DNA of 64,000 bases from Seohaeicola saemankumensis (GTDB lineage Bacteria > Pseudomonadota > Alphaproteobacteria > Rhodobacterales > Rhodobacteraceae): the NCBI RefSeq assembly GCF_021021435.1, contig NZ_JAINWI010000018.1:54324-118323 (forward strand). Direction: 5' to 3'. Made by a program: the position numbers and the translations under genes. Of this stretch, positions 35,341-46,035 are shown in pieces (position 1 is the first letter of the stretch; the number at the start of each line of letters is the position of its first letter). The notes under the pieces were generated by a model, which ran no database searches, was not told where the DNA came from, and worked only from the letters and a program-made list of their open reading frames with translations.

Positions 35341-38078
35341 CGGCCGCCGGGCCTGTGGTGCGGGCAGAGGGGCTCTCGCTTCAATATGGCAAGGTCCGGG
35401 CACTTGATGCAGTTTCTATCGACCTGCCGGCGGGCTGCATTGTCGGTCTGATCGGACCTGATGGCGTCGGCAAATCGAGTTTCCTTGCGCTGATCGCCGG
35501 GGCAAGGAAGATACAGGCGGGGCGGCTTGACGTGCTGGGCGGCGATATGCGCCGTGCTGGGCACCGGGCCCGAATTTGTCCGCAGATCGCCTATATGCCG
35601 CAGGGGCTGGGGCGCAATCTCTATCCCACGCTCTCGGTGCGGGAGAATGTGGACTTCTTCGGCCGGCTTTTCGGCGAGAGCCGGAACGAGCGCGACAAGC
35701 GGATCGCCGAGTTGCTGGAGGCGACCGGTCTCGCGCCCTTTGCCGACCGCCCGGCGGCCAAGCTCTCGGGCGGCATGAAACAGAAGCTGGGCTTGTGCTG
35801 CGCGCTGATCCACGACCCCGATCTGCTGATACTGGACGAGCCAACAACGGGCGTCGATCCGCTGTCGCGGCGTGAGTTCTGGGCCCTGATCGCGCGTCTC
35901 CGCGCGACGCGACCGGACATGAGCCTGATCGTCGCCAGTGCCTATCTGGAGGAGGCTGCCGCGTTTGACCATCTGGTCGCGATGGATGCCGGCAGCGTGC
36001 TTGCTGCTGGAAGCCCCGAAGATATCCTGAACAGCACCGGTGCAGCCAACCTTGACGAGGCTTTCATAGCACTTCTTCCCGCAGAAATACGCGCCCGGCA
36101 CCACGATCTGACCGTCCAGCCGCGTGACTCCGCAACTCGCGACGGCTACATCGTCGAGGCTGAAAACCTGACAGTTCGGTTCGGAGACTTCGCCGCGGTC
36201 AAGAACGTGAGCTTTCGCATCGAAAAAGGAGAGATATTCGGCTTTCTCGGATCAAACGGATGCGGCAAGACGACGACGATGAAGGCGTTGACCGGGCTGG
36301 TGGAACCTGCCGAAGGAACCACGCGGATCGACGGGCGAACGGTCGATGCACGCGACATGGCCACCCGCAAGCGCATCGGTTACATGACGCAATCCTTCTC
36401 GCTATATTCCGAACTTACGGTTCGTCAGAACCTCGATCTTCACGCGCGGCTTTTCGATATAGCACCCCTCGAGATCGGGCCCCGGATAGCGGAGCTTGCG
36501 CAACGGTTCGATCTTGAGGAAGTTCTCGACAGCTTGCCACTGCGACTTCCGCTGGGACTCCGTCAGCGGCTATCGTTGGCCGTGGCACTGATCCACCGCC
36601 CGGAGGTTCTGATCCTGGATGAGCCGACCTCGGGCGTCGATCCGGTGGCGCGCGACATCTTCTGGCAAGCGCTCGTGGACCTGTCCCGAAAAGACGGCGT
36701 AACGATCTTTGTCTCGACCCACTACATGTCCGAGGCCACGCGCTGCGACCGGATTTCGCTGATGCATGAAGGCCGCGTGCTTGTCAGCGACACGCCCGAA
36801 GCCATCCGCGAAGGCGCAGGCGCAGCGACGCTGGACGATGCCTTCATCCATCACCTGGAACTTGCGCAAAACGAGAGCGGCAAGCCTGCGGCCACGCATC
36901 GGGTGGATCTCGGCGCCGAGGTGTCATCCGCACCAAAACGGCGGCGCGGACGATTCAGCCTTGCCCGGCTGCTGAGTTTTTCCTGGCGCGAGTCGCTGGA
37001 ACTGCGCCGCGATCCGATCCGCCTAACGCTCGCAAGCCTCGGCAGCGTGATCCTGATGATCGTGCTAGGATATGGCATTTCCATGGATGTCGAGAATCTC
37101 AAATTCGCGGTGCTTGATTTTGACCAGACCATCGCCAGCCAGTCCTATGTCAACGATCTGGCCGGGTCGCGCTACTTTGACGAACAGTCACCGCTCATCG
37201 ACCATGCCGACATCGACCGGCGGATGCGCGCGGGCGACATCAGCCTCGCACTGGAAATCCCGCCGGGTTTTGCAGCGGATGTCGAACGCGGACGCCCCGT
37301 GGAAATCGGGGCCTGGTTCGACGGTGCCATGCCGATGCGTGCGGACACAGTGCGTGGCTATGTTCAGGGTATGCACGTTCACTGGCTGACCGATCAGCTG
37401 CGCCAAATCTATGGCGATGACGCGGTCGCCGGCAGCTACAGCCTGGAAATGCGTTATCGCTACAACCCGGATGTCGAAAGCCTGGCGGCCATGGTGCCCG
37501 CTGTGATCCCGCTCTTGCTGATGCTGATCCCGGCGATGCTCGCCGTCCTGTCCGTCGCGCGCGAGAAAGAGACAGGCTCGATTGTGAACCTCTATGTGAC
37601 ACCGGCCATGCGACTGGAATTCCTGCTGGGCAAGCAAGTGCCCTACGTATTGCTGGGCTTTGTCAACTTCCTGCTGCTGCTGGCGCTGGCGGTGTATGTC
37701 TTCGAGGTGCCGGTCAAGGGCAGCCTTCTGGCGCTTTCGGCAGGGGCGCTGGTCTATGTTGTCCTGGCTACAGGGCTGGGGCTGCTGATCTCGGCTTTCA
37801 CCCGCAGCCAGGTCGCGGCGCTGTTCTTTACCGCGCTGGCCACCCTGATCCCGGCCACTCAGTATGGCGGTATCATCGACCCGGTCTCGTCACTAGAAGG
37901 CATGGGTCGCGTGATCGGCGAGGTTTTTCCCACGAGCCATTTCGTCACCATCTCTCGCGGGGTCTTTGCCAAAGCGCTGGACTTCGGCGATCTGGCAGGC
38001 TCTTTCCTACCGATGCTTCTGCTCATCCCGGTGCTTGTTGCGCTTGGGGCGTTCTTTGTACGCAAACAGGAGGCCTGA
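35337..38078 (+). CDS. rbbA: RbbA/YhiH-like fused ABC transporter (two ATPase domains plus permease)
   Basis: A 913-residue fusion. NBD1 (about residues 5-240) has Walker [10 protein letters not shown], signature LSGGMKQKL and Walker [17 protein letters not shown]2 (about 265-500) has Walker [10 protein letters not shown] and Walker [13 protein letters not shown], but its signature is LPLGLRQRL instead of LSGGQ. A C-terminal ABC-2 membrane domain (about 540-910) holds the periplasmic loop between its first helix and five later helices. In E. coli RbbA was described as a ribosome-associated ATPase, yet the architecture and operon argue for export of an unknown substrate. Confidence 0.88.
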   Translation: MTAAGPVVRAEGLSLQYGKVRALDAVSIDLPAGCIVGLIGPDGVGKSSFLALIAGARKIQAGRLDVLGGDMRRAGHRARICPQIAYMPQGLGRNLYPTLSVRENVDFFGRLFGESRNERDKRIAELLEATGLAPFADRPAAKLSGGMKQKLGLCCALIHDPDLLILDEPTTGVDPLSRREFWALIARLRATRPDMSLIVASAYLEEAAAFDHLVAMDAGSVLAAGSPEDILNSTGAANLDEAFIALLPAEIRARHHDLTVQPRDSATRDGYIVEAENLTVRFGDFAAVKNVSFRIEKGEIFGFLGSNGCGKTTTMKALTGLVEPAEGTTRIDGRTVDARDMATRKRIGYMTQSFSLYSELTVRQNLDLHARLFDIAPLEIGPRIAELAQRFDLEEVLDSLPLRLPLGLRQRLSLAVALIHRPEVLILDEPTSGVDPVARDIFWQALVDLSRKDGVTIFVSTHYMSEATRCDRISLMHEGRVLVSDTPEAIREGAGAATLDDAFIHHLELAQNESGKPAATHRVDLGAEVSSAPKRRRGRFSLARLLSFSWRESLELRRDPIRLTLASLGSVILMIVLGYGISMDVENLKFAVLDFDQTIASQSYVNDLAGSRYFDEQSPLIDHADIDRRMRAGDISLALEIPPGFAADVERGRPVEIGAWFDGAMPMRADTVRGYVQGMHVHWLTDQLRQIYGDDAVAGSYSLEMRYRYNPDVESLAAMVPAVIPLLLMLIPAMLAVLSVAREKETGSIVNLYVTPAMRLEFLLGKQVPYVLLGFVNFLLLLALAVYVFEVPVKGSLLALSAGALVYVVLATGLGLLISAFTRSQVAALFFTALATLIPATQYGGIIDPVSSLEGMGRVIGEVFPTSHFVTISRGVFAKALDFGDLAGSFLPMLLLIPVLVALGAFFVRKQEA

Positions 38079-38081
38079 GCG

Positions 38082-39185
38082 ATGCGCCCCAGGCATGTGC
38101 TGTACCTTGCGGTCAAGGAGCTTCGCGGGCTGGCGCGTGATCCGCTGCTCCTGGCGCTGGTGTTCTATGCCTTCACCTTGGACATCTACTCCCACGCCAC
38201 TGCCATGCCCGAATCGCTGAACCGCGCCACAATCAGCATCGTGGATGAAGATGCTTCGCCCCTGTCCCGGCGGATTGCGGATGCGTTTCTGCCGCCCTAT
38301 TTCGTGACACCCGACCAGATCGACATGGCCGAAATGGATGCGCGCATGGATGCGGGCATTGATACGTTCTCGCTCGTCATCCCGCCGAACTTTCAGGGCG
38401 ACCTGATAGCGAACGCACGACCCGAGGTGCAGCTCAACGTCGATGCAACACGGGTCAGCCAGGCCTTCACTGGCGCGGGCTATATCCAGGCGATCGTCAA
38501 TCAGGAAATCACGGGCTGGGCCGGGCAGGAAGCCGTGGTGCCGGTCGATCTTGCGCTGCGCGCCAGGTTCAATCCGTCGCTGGACCCTGGCTGGTTTGGC
38601 GCGCTGACGGCAGTGATCAGCGCCGTGACCATGCTGTCGATCATCCTGTCGGGGGCTGCGTTGATACGGGAACGTGAGCATGGCACCGTCGAACACCTGT
38701 TGGTCATGCCAGTCAGCCCGGTCGAGATCATGACCAGCAAGGTGCTTAGCATGGGCGGTGTGGTGCTGGTGGCGACGGGGCTGTCGCTGACCTTTATGGT
38801 GCAAGGGGTTCTGGAAGTGCCCGTGGCGGGATCGGTGACGCTGTTCCTGGTGGGTGCGGCTCTGCACTTGTTCGCCACCACGTCGCTGGGAGTCCTTTTG
38901 GCAACGATCTCGGGTTCGATGCCGCAATTTGCCATGCTGCTGCTTCTGGTGCTGCTGCCGCTGGAAATCCTGTCGGGCGGGATGACGCCGCGGGAATCAA
39001 TGCCCGAGGTGGTGCAATATGTGATGTTGGCGGCGCCCAACACCCATTTCATCGCGCTTGCGCAGGCCGTGTTGTTTCGTGGCGCAGGATTTGCGGTAGT
39101 CTGGCCGCAACTACTGGCGCTGGCGGTGATCGGAACGGCCATGTTCGCCTTCGCCTTACGACGGTTCCGCGACTTCCTGCGGTAA
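38082..39185 (+). CDS. ABC-2 type permease (YhhJ-like)
   Basis: A 367-residue permease with one N-terminal helix (about 20-40), a large extracytoplasmic domain (to about residue 165) and a cluster of five or six helices in the C-terminal half. LIREREHGTVEHLLVMPVSP is typical of ABC-2 permeases, and LSGGMTPRESMPEVVQ follows later. It starts three bases after the fused ABC gene and completes the export system, giving a second membrane half. No outer-membrane factor or dedicated regulator is encoded beside it. Confidence 0.88.
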   Translation: MRPRHVLYLAVKELRGLARDPLLLALVFYAFTLDIYSHATAMPESLNRATISIVDEDASPLSRRIADAFLPPYFVTPDQIDMAEMDARMDAGIDTFSLVIPPNFQGDLIANARPEVQLNVDATRVSQAFTGAGYIQAIVNQEITGWAGQEAVVPVDLALRARFNPSLDPGWFGALTAVISAVTMLSIILSGAALIREREHGTVEHLLVMPVSPVEIMTSKVLSMGGVVLVATGLSLTFMVQGVLEVPVAGSVTLFLVGAALHLFATTSLGVLLATISGSMPQFAMLLLLVLLPLEILSGGMTPRESMPEVVQYVMLAAPNTHFIALAQAVLFRGAGFAVVWPQLLALAVIGTAMFAFALRRFRDFLR

Positions 39186-39556
39186 CATTGCCTATCCGCC
39201 ACTTGCGACAACCCTTCATCCGTTGCGGAAAAGTTCTGAACCCGCGATAACTTTTTGTGCCAGAAGAAGTCTGCACCCATCACGCCGCCTAATATCGGCA
39301 GCGAAAGACCGCCTCATCCGGCACTTTGACGCTTCGCAGTCGGTTGCCCATCGCACCGCGTTGATGAAACAAGACGGCCACGCGTGTAACCACGACGCTT
39401 CTCAATTAACAACAGCAGAGAAATGTTAGCGTATGACATTGATTTAATATGCAGAAACCATCTTGCCCTAACGTCACCTGACCCATAGAACCGGCGCTGC
39501 CTGCACCCGCTCTCACCGTCTCCGGCGGTTCGAAACAAATTGAGGAATCCCCCGTT
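39186..39556. other. Intergenic region before nadA
   Basis: About 370 bases with no gene. It must contain the nadABC promoter; AT-rich sequence around 39400-39450 is the likely place, but no clear boxes or operator were recognised. Confidence 0.5.
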
Positions 39557-40609
39557 TTGCTCGACCAGATCGCTCTGCGCGCCGAACTCGCCGAAACCTA
39601 TGATCTTGCGCCATCCATAGAGATCGCTGATGCAAACGCGCATCTCTATTCTGGTATGAAAAGGGTTGTTTCTCCACCAGACTGGGCTGTCTACGCACCC
39701 TATGTCGCCGCTATCAACCGGCTCAAAAAAGAGCGCAACGCGGTCATCCTGGCGCATAATTACATGACGCCGGAAATATACCACGGCGTCGCCGATGTTG
39801 TGGGCGACAGTCTTCAATTGGCAATCGAGGCCACAAAGGTCGAAGGTGATGTCATCGTTCAATGCGGTGTGCATTTCATGGCAGAGACATCGAAGATCCT
39901 GAACCCGAGCAAGACAGTTCTGCTCCCGGACATGGATGCTGGCTGTTCGCTTGCCGAAAGTATCACTGCCGAAGGAGTTGCCGAGATGCGCGCCCGCTAT
40001 CCGGGCGCCCCAGTTGTCACCTATGTCAATACATCCGCAGAAGTGAAGGCGGCATCCGACATCTGTTGTACCTCTTCCAACGCGGCGCAAATCGTCGCCG
40101 CGCAGGAGAGCGACACCGTCATCATGACCCCTGACAAGTATCTGGCGCAGAATGTCGCGCGGCAGGTACCCGGAAAGACAATCGTTTGGTGGGATGGTTC
40201 GTGCATCGTGCATGAACGCTTTACCGCGCAGGATCTGCGGGATTTCCGTAGCCACAACCCAGACACACGGATCATCGCCCACCCCGAATGCCCTCCTGAC
40301 GTAGTAGCGGAAGCTGATTTCTCAGGCTCCACCAGCGGTATCATCGATTATGTCGCACGCGAGCGCCCCACAAAAGCGATGCTTGTTACAGAATGCTCCA
40401 TGGCATCGAACATCGCTGACAAGCTCCCCGAGGTCGAGTTTGTAGGACCCTGCAACATGTGCCCCTACATGAAAAAGATCACGCTGGAGAAGATCCTATG
40501 GACGCTGCACAGCATGCAGGGTGCGGTAGAAGTCGACCCTACCGTAGCGGCGAAAGCCCGTCTCGCGGTGCAACGAATGATTGATCTCTCCGGTCGTCTG
40601 GCCTGCTGA
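39557..40609 (+). CDS. nadA: Quinolinate synthase NadA
   Basis: A 350-residue [4Fe-4S] enzyme that condenses iminoaspartate with dihydroxyacetone phosphate to quinolinate in NAD synthesis. The expected cluster ligands are visible: Cys103 ([11 protein letters not shown]), Cys216 (GSCIVHE) and Cys302 (CNMCPYMK). VILAHNYM and DSLQLA are family motifs. The start codon seems to be TTG at 39557, behind TGAGGA. It is first in nadABC, so iminoaspartate made by NadB can be used at once. Confidence 0.93.
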   Translation: MLDQIALRAELAETYDLAPSIEIADANAHLYSGMKRVVSPPDWAVYAPYVAAINRLKKERNAVILAHNYMTPEIYHGVADVVGDSLQLAIEATKVEGDVIVQCGVHFMAETSKILNPSKTVLLPDMDAGCSLAESITAEGVAEMRARYPGAPVVTYVNTSAEVKAASDICCTSSNAAQIVAAQESDTVIMTPDKYLAQNVARQVPGKTIVWWDGSCIVHERFTAQDLRDFRSHNPDTRIIAHPECPPDVVAEADFSGSTSGIIDYVARERPTKAMLVTECSMASNIADKLPEVEFVGPCNMCPYMKKITLEKILWTLHSMQGAVEVDPTVAAKARLAVQRMIDLSGRLAC

Positions 40610-40613
40610 GCCA

Positions 40614-42185
40614 ATGATGCGGATCGACACGTCGCGCGTCATCGTCGTGGGCGCTGGGTTGGCAGCCCAGTATGCCGCTCTGAAACTTGCGCCTCATCCT
40701 GTGCTGATGATCTCCCCAGAGCGTTTAGGCGAAGGTGCGTCCTCTGGATGGGCGCAGGGCGGTGTCGCTGCCGCAATGGATCCGCGAGATAGTGCCGGTT
40801 CGCACGCCCAGGATACGATCCGGGCTGGGGCAGGAACTGTCGATCCGCAAGTCGCCCTAATGGTCACCGAGGAGGCCCGCAGCCACATCCTGGAACTGAC
40901 CGGGTTGGGTGCACCCTTCGACCGTGCAAGCGACGGTGGATATGTTCTGTCGCGGGAAGCCGCGCATAGTTGCGCCCGCGTTGTGCGGGTATGTGGAGAT
41001 CAGGCTGGTGCCGGGATCATGCGCACACTGTCTGCCCGTGTCCGCGAGGCAGATCATATTCAGGTGCTGGAAGATGTCATGGCAACAGCACTCCGCGTCC
41101 AGAACGGGGTCGTGGTCGGCGTCGAGATCGCCCGATGCGCCGCAGGTCCCACGCAGAGCGTTTTCCTCCGAGGGGCAGCCGTACTCTTGGCCGGTGGCGG
41201 TTCGGGCGGACTATACGCTTTGACAACTAACCCGTCCCGCATCCGAGGCGAGGTTATCGGCATGGCCGCGCGTGCAGGCGCGGTGATTGCGGATGCGGAA
41301 TTTGTGCAGTTCCATCCGACGGCGATTGCCACTGGCGCCGATCCTGCTCCCCTGGCCACCGAAGCCTTGCGCGGCTTAGGTGCGACCCTTGTAAACAGCC
41401 ATGGTGAACGCTTCATGCTCAATGTCCATCCGGATGCTGAGCTTGCTCCGCGCGATATCGTTGCACGCGCTGTCTATGCGCAAACACAGAAGCGACTTGC
41501 CCCTGCATTGGACACGCGTCAGGTCCTTGGCTCGAAGATCTCTACCGCGTTTCCCGCCGTTGCGGCAGCCTGTCGGCACGCCGGCTTCGATCCGCTGGCA
41601 CACCCAATTCCGATCGCCGCAGCCGCTCATTACCACATGGGCGGCATCGCAACAGATCCAACCGGGCTAACATCTCTCGCAGGGCTCTGGGCCTGCGGTG
41701 AAGTTGCCTCAACAGGATTGCACGGGGCCAACCGCCTCGCGTCGAACGGGCTTTTGGAAGCACTTGTCTACGGAAATGCCTGTGCAAACAGTATTGCCAA
41801 TGCTCTTGACCCATGTCGAAAGGCGGCGTCCGACGTCACCTTGCCCGATCTCGCACCTGCAGAGCGTCCTTCTCCCATCCTGGTAGAATGCCTGCGCAAG
41901 AGCATGACGGACGGTGCCGGTGTCGTTCGAAACAGGGAGGGTCTCCAGAAAACTCTGGATGACATCAGACAGATCGAAGCAGCGCAGTCCGGTTGCGCCC
42001 CTCTTCTCAACATGACAGCCACCGCGACAGTGATCGTCACATCTGCCCTCGATCGCCGCGAGAGCCGTGGGGCGCATTTCCGTTCAGATTTCCCAAAGAC
42101 GGATGATGCCATGGGTAGACGTTCGTTTCTGACTTTGAACGAGGCGCGAACCCGTCGCCCTTCATCCCCATTGGAGACAACATGA
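40614..42185 (+). CDS. nadB: L-aspartate oxidase NadB
   Basis: A 523-residue FAD enzyme of the succinate dehydrogenase/fumarate reductase flavoprotein family that oxidises L-aspartate to iminoaspartate. Visible are the dinucleotide motif VVGAGLAAQYAALKL, SSGWAQGGVAAAM, EFVQFHPTAI, the HYHMGGI segment and CGEVASTGLHGANRLASN. Two tandem ATGs (40614 and 40617) lie four bases after the nadA stop, and either may be used. It overlaps nadC by ATGA. Confidence 0.93.
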   Translation: MMRIDTSRVIVVGAGLAAQYAALKLAPHPVLMISPERLGEGASSGWAQGGVAAAMDPRDSAGSHAQDTIRAGAGTVDPQVALMVTEEARSHILELTGLGAPFDRASDGGYVLSREAAHSCARVVRVCGDQAGAGIMRTLSARVREADHIQVLEDVMATALRVQNGVVVGVEIARCAAGPTQSVFLRGAAVLLAGGGSGGLYALTTNPSRIRGEVIGMAARAGAVIADAEFVQFHPTAIATGADPAPLATEALRGLGATLVNSHGERFMLNVHPDAELAPRDIVARAVYAQTQKRLAPALDTRQVLGSKISTAFPAVAAACRHAGFDPLAHPIPIAAAAHYHMGGIATDPTGLTSLAGLWACGEVASTGLHGANRLASNGLLEALVYGNACANSIANALDPCRKAASDVTLPDLAPAERPSPILVECLRKSMTDGAGVVRNREGLQKTLDDIRQIEAAQSGCAPLLNMTATATVIVTSALDRRESRGAHFRSDFPKTDDAMGRRSFLTLNEARTRRPSSPLETT

Positions 42186-43030
42186 CTCAAGCCCCTCTGC
42201 CCGACCTGATCCTTGAGCCGATGGTCCGTTCCGCACTGATGGAGGATCTCGGTAGTTATGGTGATATCACCACCCGCACGGTGATACCCGCAGATACAAA
42301 CATCACAGCTACTCTGAATGCGCGCGAGGCCGGAGTTGTGTCCGGGTTACAGGTTGCTGCCCTTGCCTTTCGTCTGGTCGATCCGGACCTAAAAATTACA
42401 GTCCATATTGGCGATGGTGAGCAAATCACTGCCGGTGATCTTTTGATGGAAATCAATGGCAGCGCGGCATCCATCCTCAGTGCAGAGCGGGTCGCCCTGA
42501 ATTTTGCAGGACGGTTGTCCGGGATCGCAACGCTAACGGCCCGTTTTGTGCGTGAAACCGTCGGGACTGCGACGCGCATTACCTGCACGCGCAAGACCAC
42601 CCCCGGCCTTCGCTTGGTTGAAAAGCAAGCCGTGATCCATGGTGGCGGGTTCAACCACCGCTTCTCTCTATCCGATGCGATCTTGATCAAAGATAACCAC
42701 ATCGCAGCGGCTGGCGGTATTCGGCCTGTACTCGCGGCCGTGAAAGCGCGTGCTTCACACATGATCCGAACCGAGATCGAGGTGGATAGGTTGGAGCAAC
42801 TGGCTGAAGTGCTCAATGAGGGCGGGGCGGACGCAGTCCTGCTGGACAATATGGATACGCCCATGTTGCAACAAGCCGTAACGATGAACGCCGGCCGCCT
42901 TGTGTTGGAAGCTTCCGGCAACATGGGGTTAGACCGCGTGGCAGAGGTCGCCGCCACGGGCGTTGACTACATCTCGTCAGGAGCATTGACACATTCAGCA
43001 AGAACCCTCGACCTCGGCTTGGACATCTGA
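42182..43030 (+). CDS. nadC: Nicotinate-nucleotide pyrophosphorylase (quinolinate phosphoribosyltransferase) NadC
   Basis: A 282-residue enzyme that makes nicotinate mononucleotide from quinolinate and PRPP. Family motifs are EDLGSYGDITTR near the N-terminus, CTRKTTPGLRLVEKQAV, HRFSLSDAILIKDNH and, at the C-terminus, EASGNMGLDRV with ISSGALTHS. It is the last gene of the nad operon; a 103-base gap separates it from panB, so panBC may have their own promoter. Confidence 0.94.
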   Translation: MTQAPLPDLILEPMVRSALMEDLGSYGDITTRTVIPADTNITATLNAREAGVVSGLQVAALAFRLVDPDLKITVHIGDGEQITAGDLLMEINGSAASILSAERVALNFAGRLSGIATLTARFVRETVGTATRITCTRKTTPGLRLVEKQAVIHGGGFNHRFSLSDAILIKDNHIAAAGGIRPVLAAVKARASHMIRTEIEVDRLEQLAEVLNEGGADAVLLDNMDTPMLQQAVTMNAGRLVLEASGNMGLDRVAEVAATGVDYISSGALTHSARTLDLGLDI

Positions 43031-43133
43031 TCCTCGGTTCTCGGTCATCTCCACGAAATAAAAATACGCTGCACTTGCGAAGTCGAGATTCAGACGCTAG
43101 CAACTTGCCGTGACGTCAACTTAGGGGGCCACA

Positions 43134-43961
43134 ATGAGTCACTCCGCCTCGGTCAAATCCCTGACCGCCACCGCCATTCGTGCAAGGAAAGGCACCGAGC
43201 CTTTGGTCTGTTTGACCGCCTACACAACGCCTGTTGCCAAACTTGCGGATGAGCACTGTGACCTCGTCTTGGTCGGTGACAGTGTCGGGATGGTGCTTCA
43301 CGGCCTGCCATCAACTCTCAACGTCAGCATGGAAATGATGATCATGCACGGACAAGCCGTGGCCCGCGGGCTGGACCGAGCGCTAATGGTCGTCGATATG
43401 CCATTCGGGAGCTATGAGGAATCCGCAGCGAAAGCGTTTCGCAATGCCGCACGGCTCATGGCCGAAACCGGCGCTGGTGCAGTCAAACTGGAAGGAGGTC
43501 AACATATGGCCGAAACGATCCGCTTCCTCGTGGACCGGGGTGTCCCCGTGATGGCGCATATCGGACTGACCCCGCAGGCAGTCAACGCGATCGGCGGTTA
43601 CAAGGTCCAAGGTCGTGGTGAAGATGGTGAGCGTATCCGCGCGGATGCACGCGCTGTTGCCGATGCAGGGGCATTCTCGGTCGTTTTGGAAAAGGTGCCA
43701 GCGGCGCTTGCCGACCAGATTACGGCAGAGATAGCCATTCCCACGGTTGGCATAGGGGCTTCGGCAAGTTGCGACGGCCAGATCCTGGTGATTGACGACA
43801 TGCTGGGCCTCTTCGACACTTTCAAGCCGAAGTTTGTAAAACGCTACGCGCATCTCGCCGCCGACGCCGCCCATGCCATCCAAGCCTATGCTGAGGAGGT
43901 GCGTAGCCGCCGCTTCCCCGCACCCGAACATGTCTTTTCTCAAGAGGAACCAGGCAAATGA
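43134..43961 (+). CDS. panB: 3-methyl-2-oxobutanoate hydroxymethyltransferase PanB
   Basis: A 275-residue TIM-barrel enzyme that transfers a hydroxymethyl group from methylene-tetrahydrofolate to ketoisovalerate, the first step of pantothenate synthesis. Recognised by [28 protein letters not shown] with the metal-binding Asp, [15 protein letters not shown], and [19 protein letters not shown]. An AGGGGGCC site precedes the ATG. It overlaps panC by ATGA. Confidence 0.94.
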   Translation: MSHSASVKSLTATAIRARKGTEPLVCLTAYTTPVAKLADEHCDLVLVGDSVGMVLHGLPSTLNVSMEMMIMHGQAVARGLDRALMVVDMPFGSYEESAAKAFRNAARLMAETGAGAVKLEGGQHMAETIRFLVDRGVPVMAHIGLTPQAVNAIGGYKVQGRGEDGERIRADARAVADAGAFSVVLEKVPAALADQITAEIAIPTVGIGASASCDGQILVIDDMLGLFDTFKPKFVKRYAHLAADAAHAIQAYAEEVRSRRFPAPEHVFSQEEPGK

Positions 43962-44836
43962 AGATCATTCGCACCAAAGCCGAGTTGCGCGCACTAACTG
44001 AAACCTGGCGCCGCGCAGGCGAGACAATCGGTGTGGTTCCTACAATGGGCGCATTGCATGCTGGGCACCTCAGTCTGGTCGAGGCCGCTTGCTCCGCAAC
44101 CGACAGAGTGATCGTCACGCTCTTTGTGAACCCGAAGCAATTCAACAGCCCCGAAGATCTTGCAAACTATCCACGGACTGAAGAGAGTGACGGGAAGAAG
44201 CTGAAACCTTACAGCGCCGACGTTCTTTATGTTCCCGATGGGGCGCAGATGTATCCCGATGGCTTTGCCACCACTATCTCTGTGACAGGTGTTAGCCAAG
44301 GTCTATGTGGAGCGGCCCGACCCGGCCATTTTGACGGTGTTGCAACGGTTGTAACCAAGCTGCTTCTGCAAACCGACGCGGATCAGGCCTTCTTTGGAGA
44401 AAAGGATTACCAGCAACTTCAGGTCGTGCGCCGTCTCGCAACCGACCTCGACCTCAAAACCAGGATTGTTGGTTGTCCAACGATACGGGAAGACGACGGG
44501 CTCGCCATGTCCTCGCGCAACCTCCGCTTGGGTAAACACGCACGTGCCACTGCTCCGGTCATCCGCGAGGCATTGTTGCGAACGGCTGAGGCAATTTGTG
44601 GCGGGACTCCTGTCAGCAACGCGCTGGCAAGCGCGCGGTCCCATTTGCATGAAAACGGTATCCTGGAGATCGACTATCTCGAACTCAGGGGCGATCCTGA
44701 TCTCGAAATTCTTGACACAGCTGATAGACCAGCCCGCCTGTTTGTTGCAGTTTGGCTCGACGGTGTCCGACTCATTGATAATCTTCGGGTGCAAGCAACA
44801 ACTGCTCAAGACGGGCTTCTTGAGTTGGTGGGTTGA
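43958..44836 (+). CDS. panC: Pantoate-beta-alanine ligase PanC
   Basis: A 292-residue ATP-dependent ligase joining pantoate to beta-alanine. The nucleotide-binding [16 protein letters not shown] (with the HAGH signature), [29 protein letters not shown] and the KMSKS-like region [12 protein letters not shown] are present. It completes the panBC pair. Downstream comes a decayed stretch rather than another vitamin gene. Confidence 0.94.
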   Translation: MKIIRTKAELRALTETWRRAGETIGVVPTMGALHAGHLSLVEAACSATDRVIVTLFVNPKQFNSPEDLANYPRTEESDGKKLKPYSADVLYVPDGAQMYPDGFATTISVTGVSQGLCGAARPGHFDGVATVVTKLLLQTDADQAFFGEKDYQQLQVVRRLATDLDLKTRIVGCPTIREDDGLAMSSRNLRLGKHARATAPVIREALLRTAEAICGGTPVSNALASARSHLHENGILEIDYLELRGDPDLEILDTADRPARLFVAVWLDGVRLIDNLRVQATTAQDGLLELVG

Positions 44837-44869
44837 GTGTAACATCAATCAGAAGAACCAAAGCTCTCC

Positions 44870-45215
44870 AGGCAAAAATCACTCCACCGTTACCATATCA
44901 TTCGACGACGGGCACTTGATCAGGGCGAAGGTGCGCGTGGCCACCCCGTCGGTCAGCCCAAGTATCTACTCGAGCGACTTGACCTTCAGATTGGATGTTT
45001 TCTCGAGTGGCATTGCCGCGATGAGCGTATGAGTCATGTCCGAGAACTCGGTATCGTCGCGCCAGTTTGGCAGATGATGTGCGTCCAGCCGCGTGGCAAG
45101 CTGGATATCACCATGGATGAGCTAGATGCGCGAATGGCACCGAGTTGAGGTCGAACGCCATGCTCAAAGGATAGGAATACCTACAAGTCGAATGGCGCTA
45201 CGTCGCGCCTGATAA
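44870..45215 (-). pseudogene. Decayed TniB-like transposition ATPase remnant
   Basis: One minus-strand frame reads RLVGIPIL, then IHGDIQLATRLDAHHLPNW, RDDTEFSDM and ILGLTDGVATRTFALIK. This matches, in order, the pattern of the TniB/TnsC-like ATPase C-terminal half: a VGvGT-like strand, then a DxQLaxRF...LPxW segment, then a GxiGxialL-like segment. Three in-frame stops interrupt it, and the N-terminal ATPase part with its Walker motifs is not recognisable. It is therefore a remnant, probably of a Tn5053/Tn402-like element. The identification rests on motif pattern only. Confidence 0.5.
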
Positions 45216-45450
45216 ACCGATGCAGACCAGCTTTGGTGAATCTTCAACGCTTTCGGGACGTGCACCTGTTCCCGGACCTGCGCCATGCTCGCCATCTGAT
45301 TGCCGCATGGCGCAGCGACTACATGCAACACTGCCCGCAGGTGCGCTAATTTTAGGCAAAAAATCCCCAATACTATGGTTTTCAAGCGTTTTCAGCCAGC
45401 GCATTCGGTCAGCACTTGCCACTATACATAGGTCGGTGCATTTACATTTC
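45216..45450. other. Region upstream of nasT
   Basis: No gene is supported here. Frames continuous with nasT exist but have no nasT-like sequence before the ATG at 45451. The nasTS promoter must lie here, but no boxes stood out. Confidence 0.45.
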
Positions 45451-46035
45451 ATGAGATCGAAGCTGACCATAGTCGTTGTTGAAGAAGATCGCGATCGTGC
45501 ACTGGGGATCGTTGACGCGCTCCAAAACACTGGTGATTACGAGGTTTTTGTGATCGCCAATTACAGCGGTCTTGCACGCAAGATTGCGATGCACGAGCCG
45601 GACATCGTGCTTATAGATATTGATAACCCGACCCGCGACATGCTGGAAGAACTCACTATTGCCTCCGGCCCTCTGGAACGCCCGGTCGCCATGTTTGTGT
45701 CCAGCTCGGCTGGTGGTCTGGCACGGGCGGCGATTGAGGCCGGTGTGTCGGCATACGTCGTCGACGGTTTGGCTCCAGAAAGGCTCAAACCAGTTATCGA
45801 CACAGCGATTGCACGTTTTGGTTTGGTCCGGCAGATGCGACAGGAGCTTGTTGAAACACGCCGCGCGCTGGAAGAACGTAAAGTGATCGACAGGGCCAAG
45901 GGACTGTTGATGAAAGCAAAGGGCATAGACGAAGATGAGGCCTATGCCCTGTTGCGCAAGACCGCCATGGACCAGGGTCGCAAGGTTGCTGATGTGGCAG
46001 AGGCTCTGGTGACGGCAGCGGGGTTGTTGCGATGA
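45451..46035 (+). CDS. nasT: Nitrate/nitrite response antiterminator NasT (ANTAR domain)
   Basis: A 194-residue protein with an N-terminal receiver-like domain (LTIVVVEEDRDRALGIVDAL) and a C-terminal ANTAR RNA-binding domain. The latter shows the signature spacing of RRALEERKVIDRAKGLLM, then EDEAYALLRKTAM and ADVAEALV. ANTAR proteins bind paired hairpins in leader RNAs to prevent termination. NasT is held inactive by NasS, encoded immediately downstream (ATGA overlap), until nitrate or nitrite is present. The ATG at 45451 fits the family N-terminus; 77 codons of open frame upstream are not part of it. The matching RNA target is at 47334-47418. Confidence 0.92.
   Translation: MRSKLTIVVVEEDRDRALGIVDALQNTGDYEVFVIANYSGLARKIAMHEPDIVLIDIDNPTRDMLEELTIASGPLERPVAMFVSSSAGGLARAAIEAGVSAYVVDGLAPERLKPVIDTAIARFGLVRQMRQELVETRRALEERKVIDRAKGLLMKAKGIDEDEAYALLRKTAMDQGRKVADVAEALVTAAGLLR

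Noticed and set aside
44394..45032. A 212-codon plus-strand frame running from panC into the intergenic region
   Set aside because: Starts within panC in another frame and ends in the TniB-like relic; composition is shadow-like.
45220..45450. N-terminal extension of nasT by 77 codons
   Set aside because: The extension does not resemble receiver-domain proteins; the ATG at 45451 gives the normal N-terminus.
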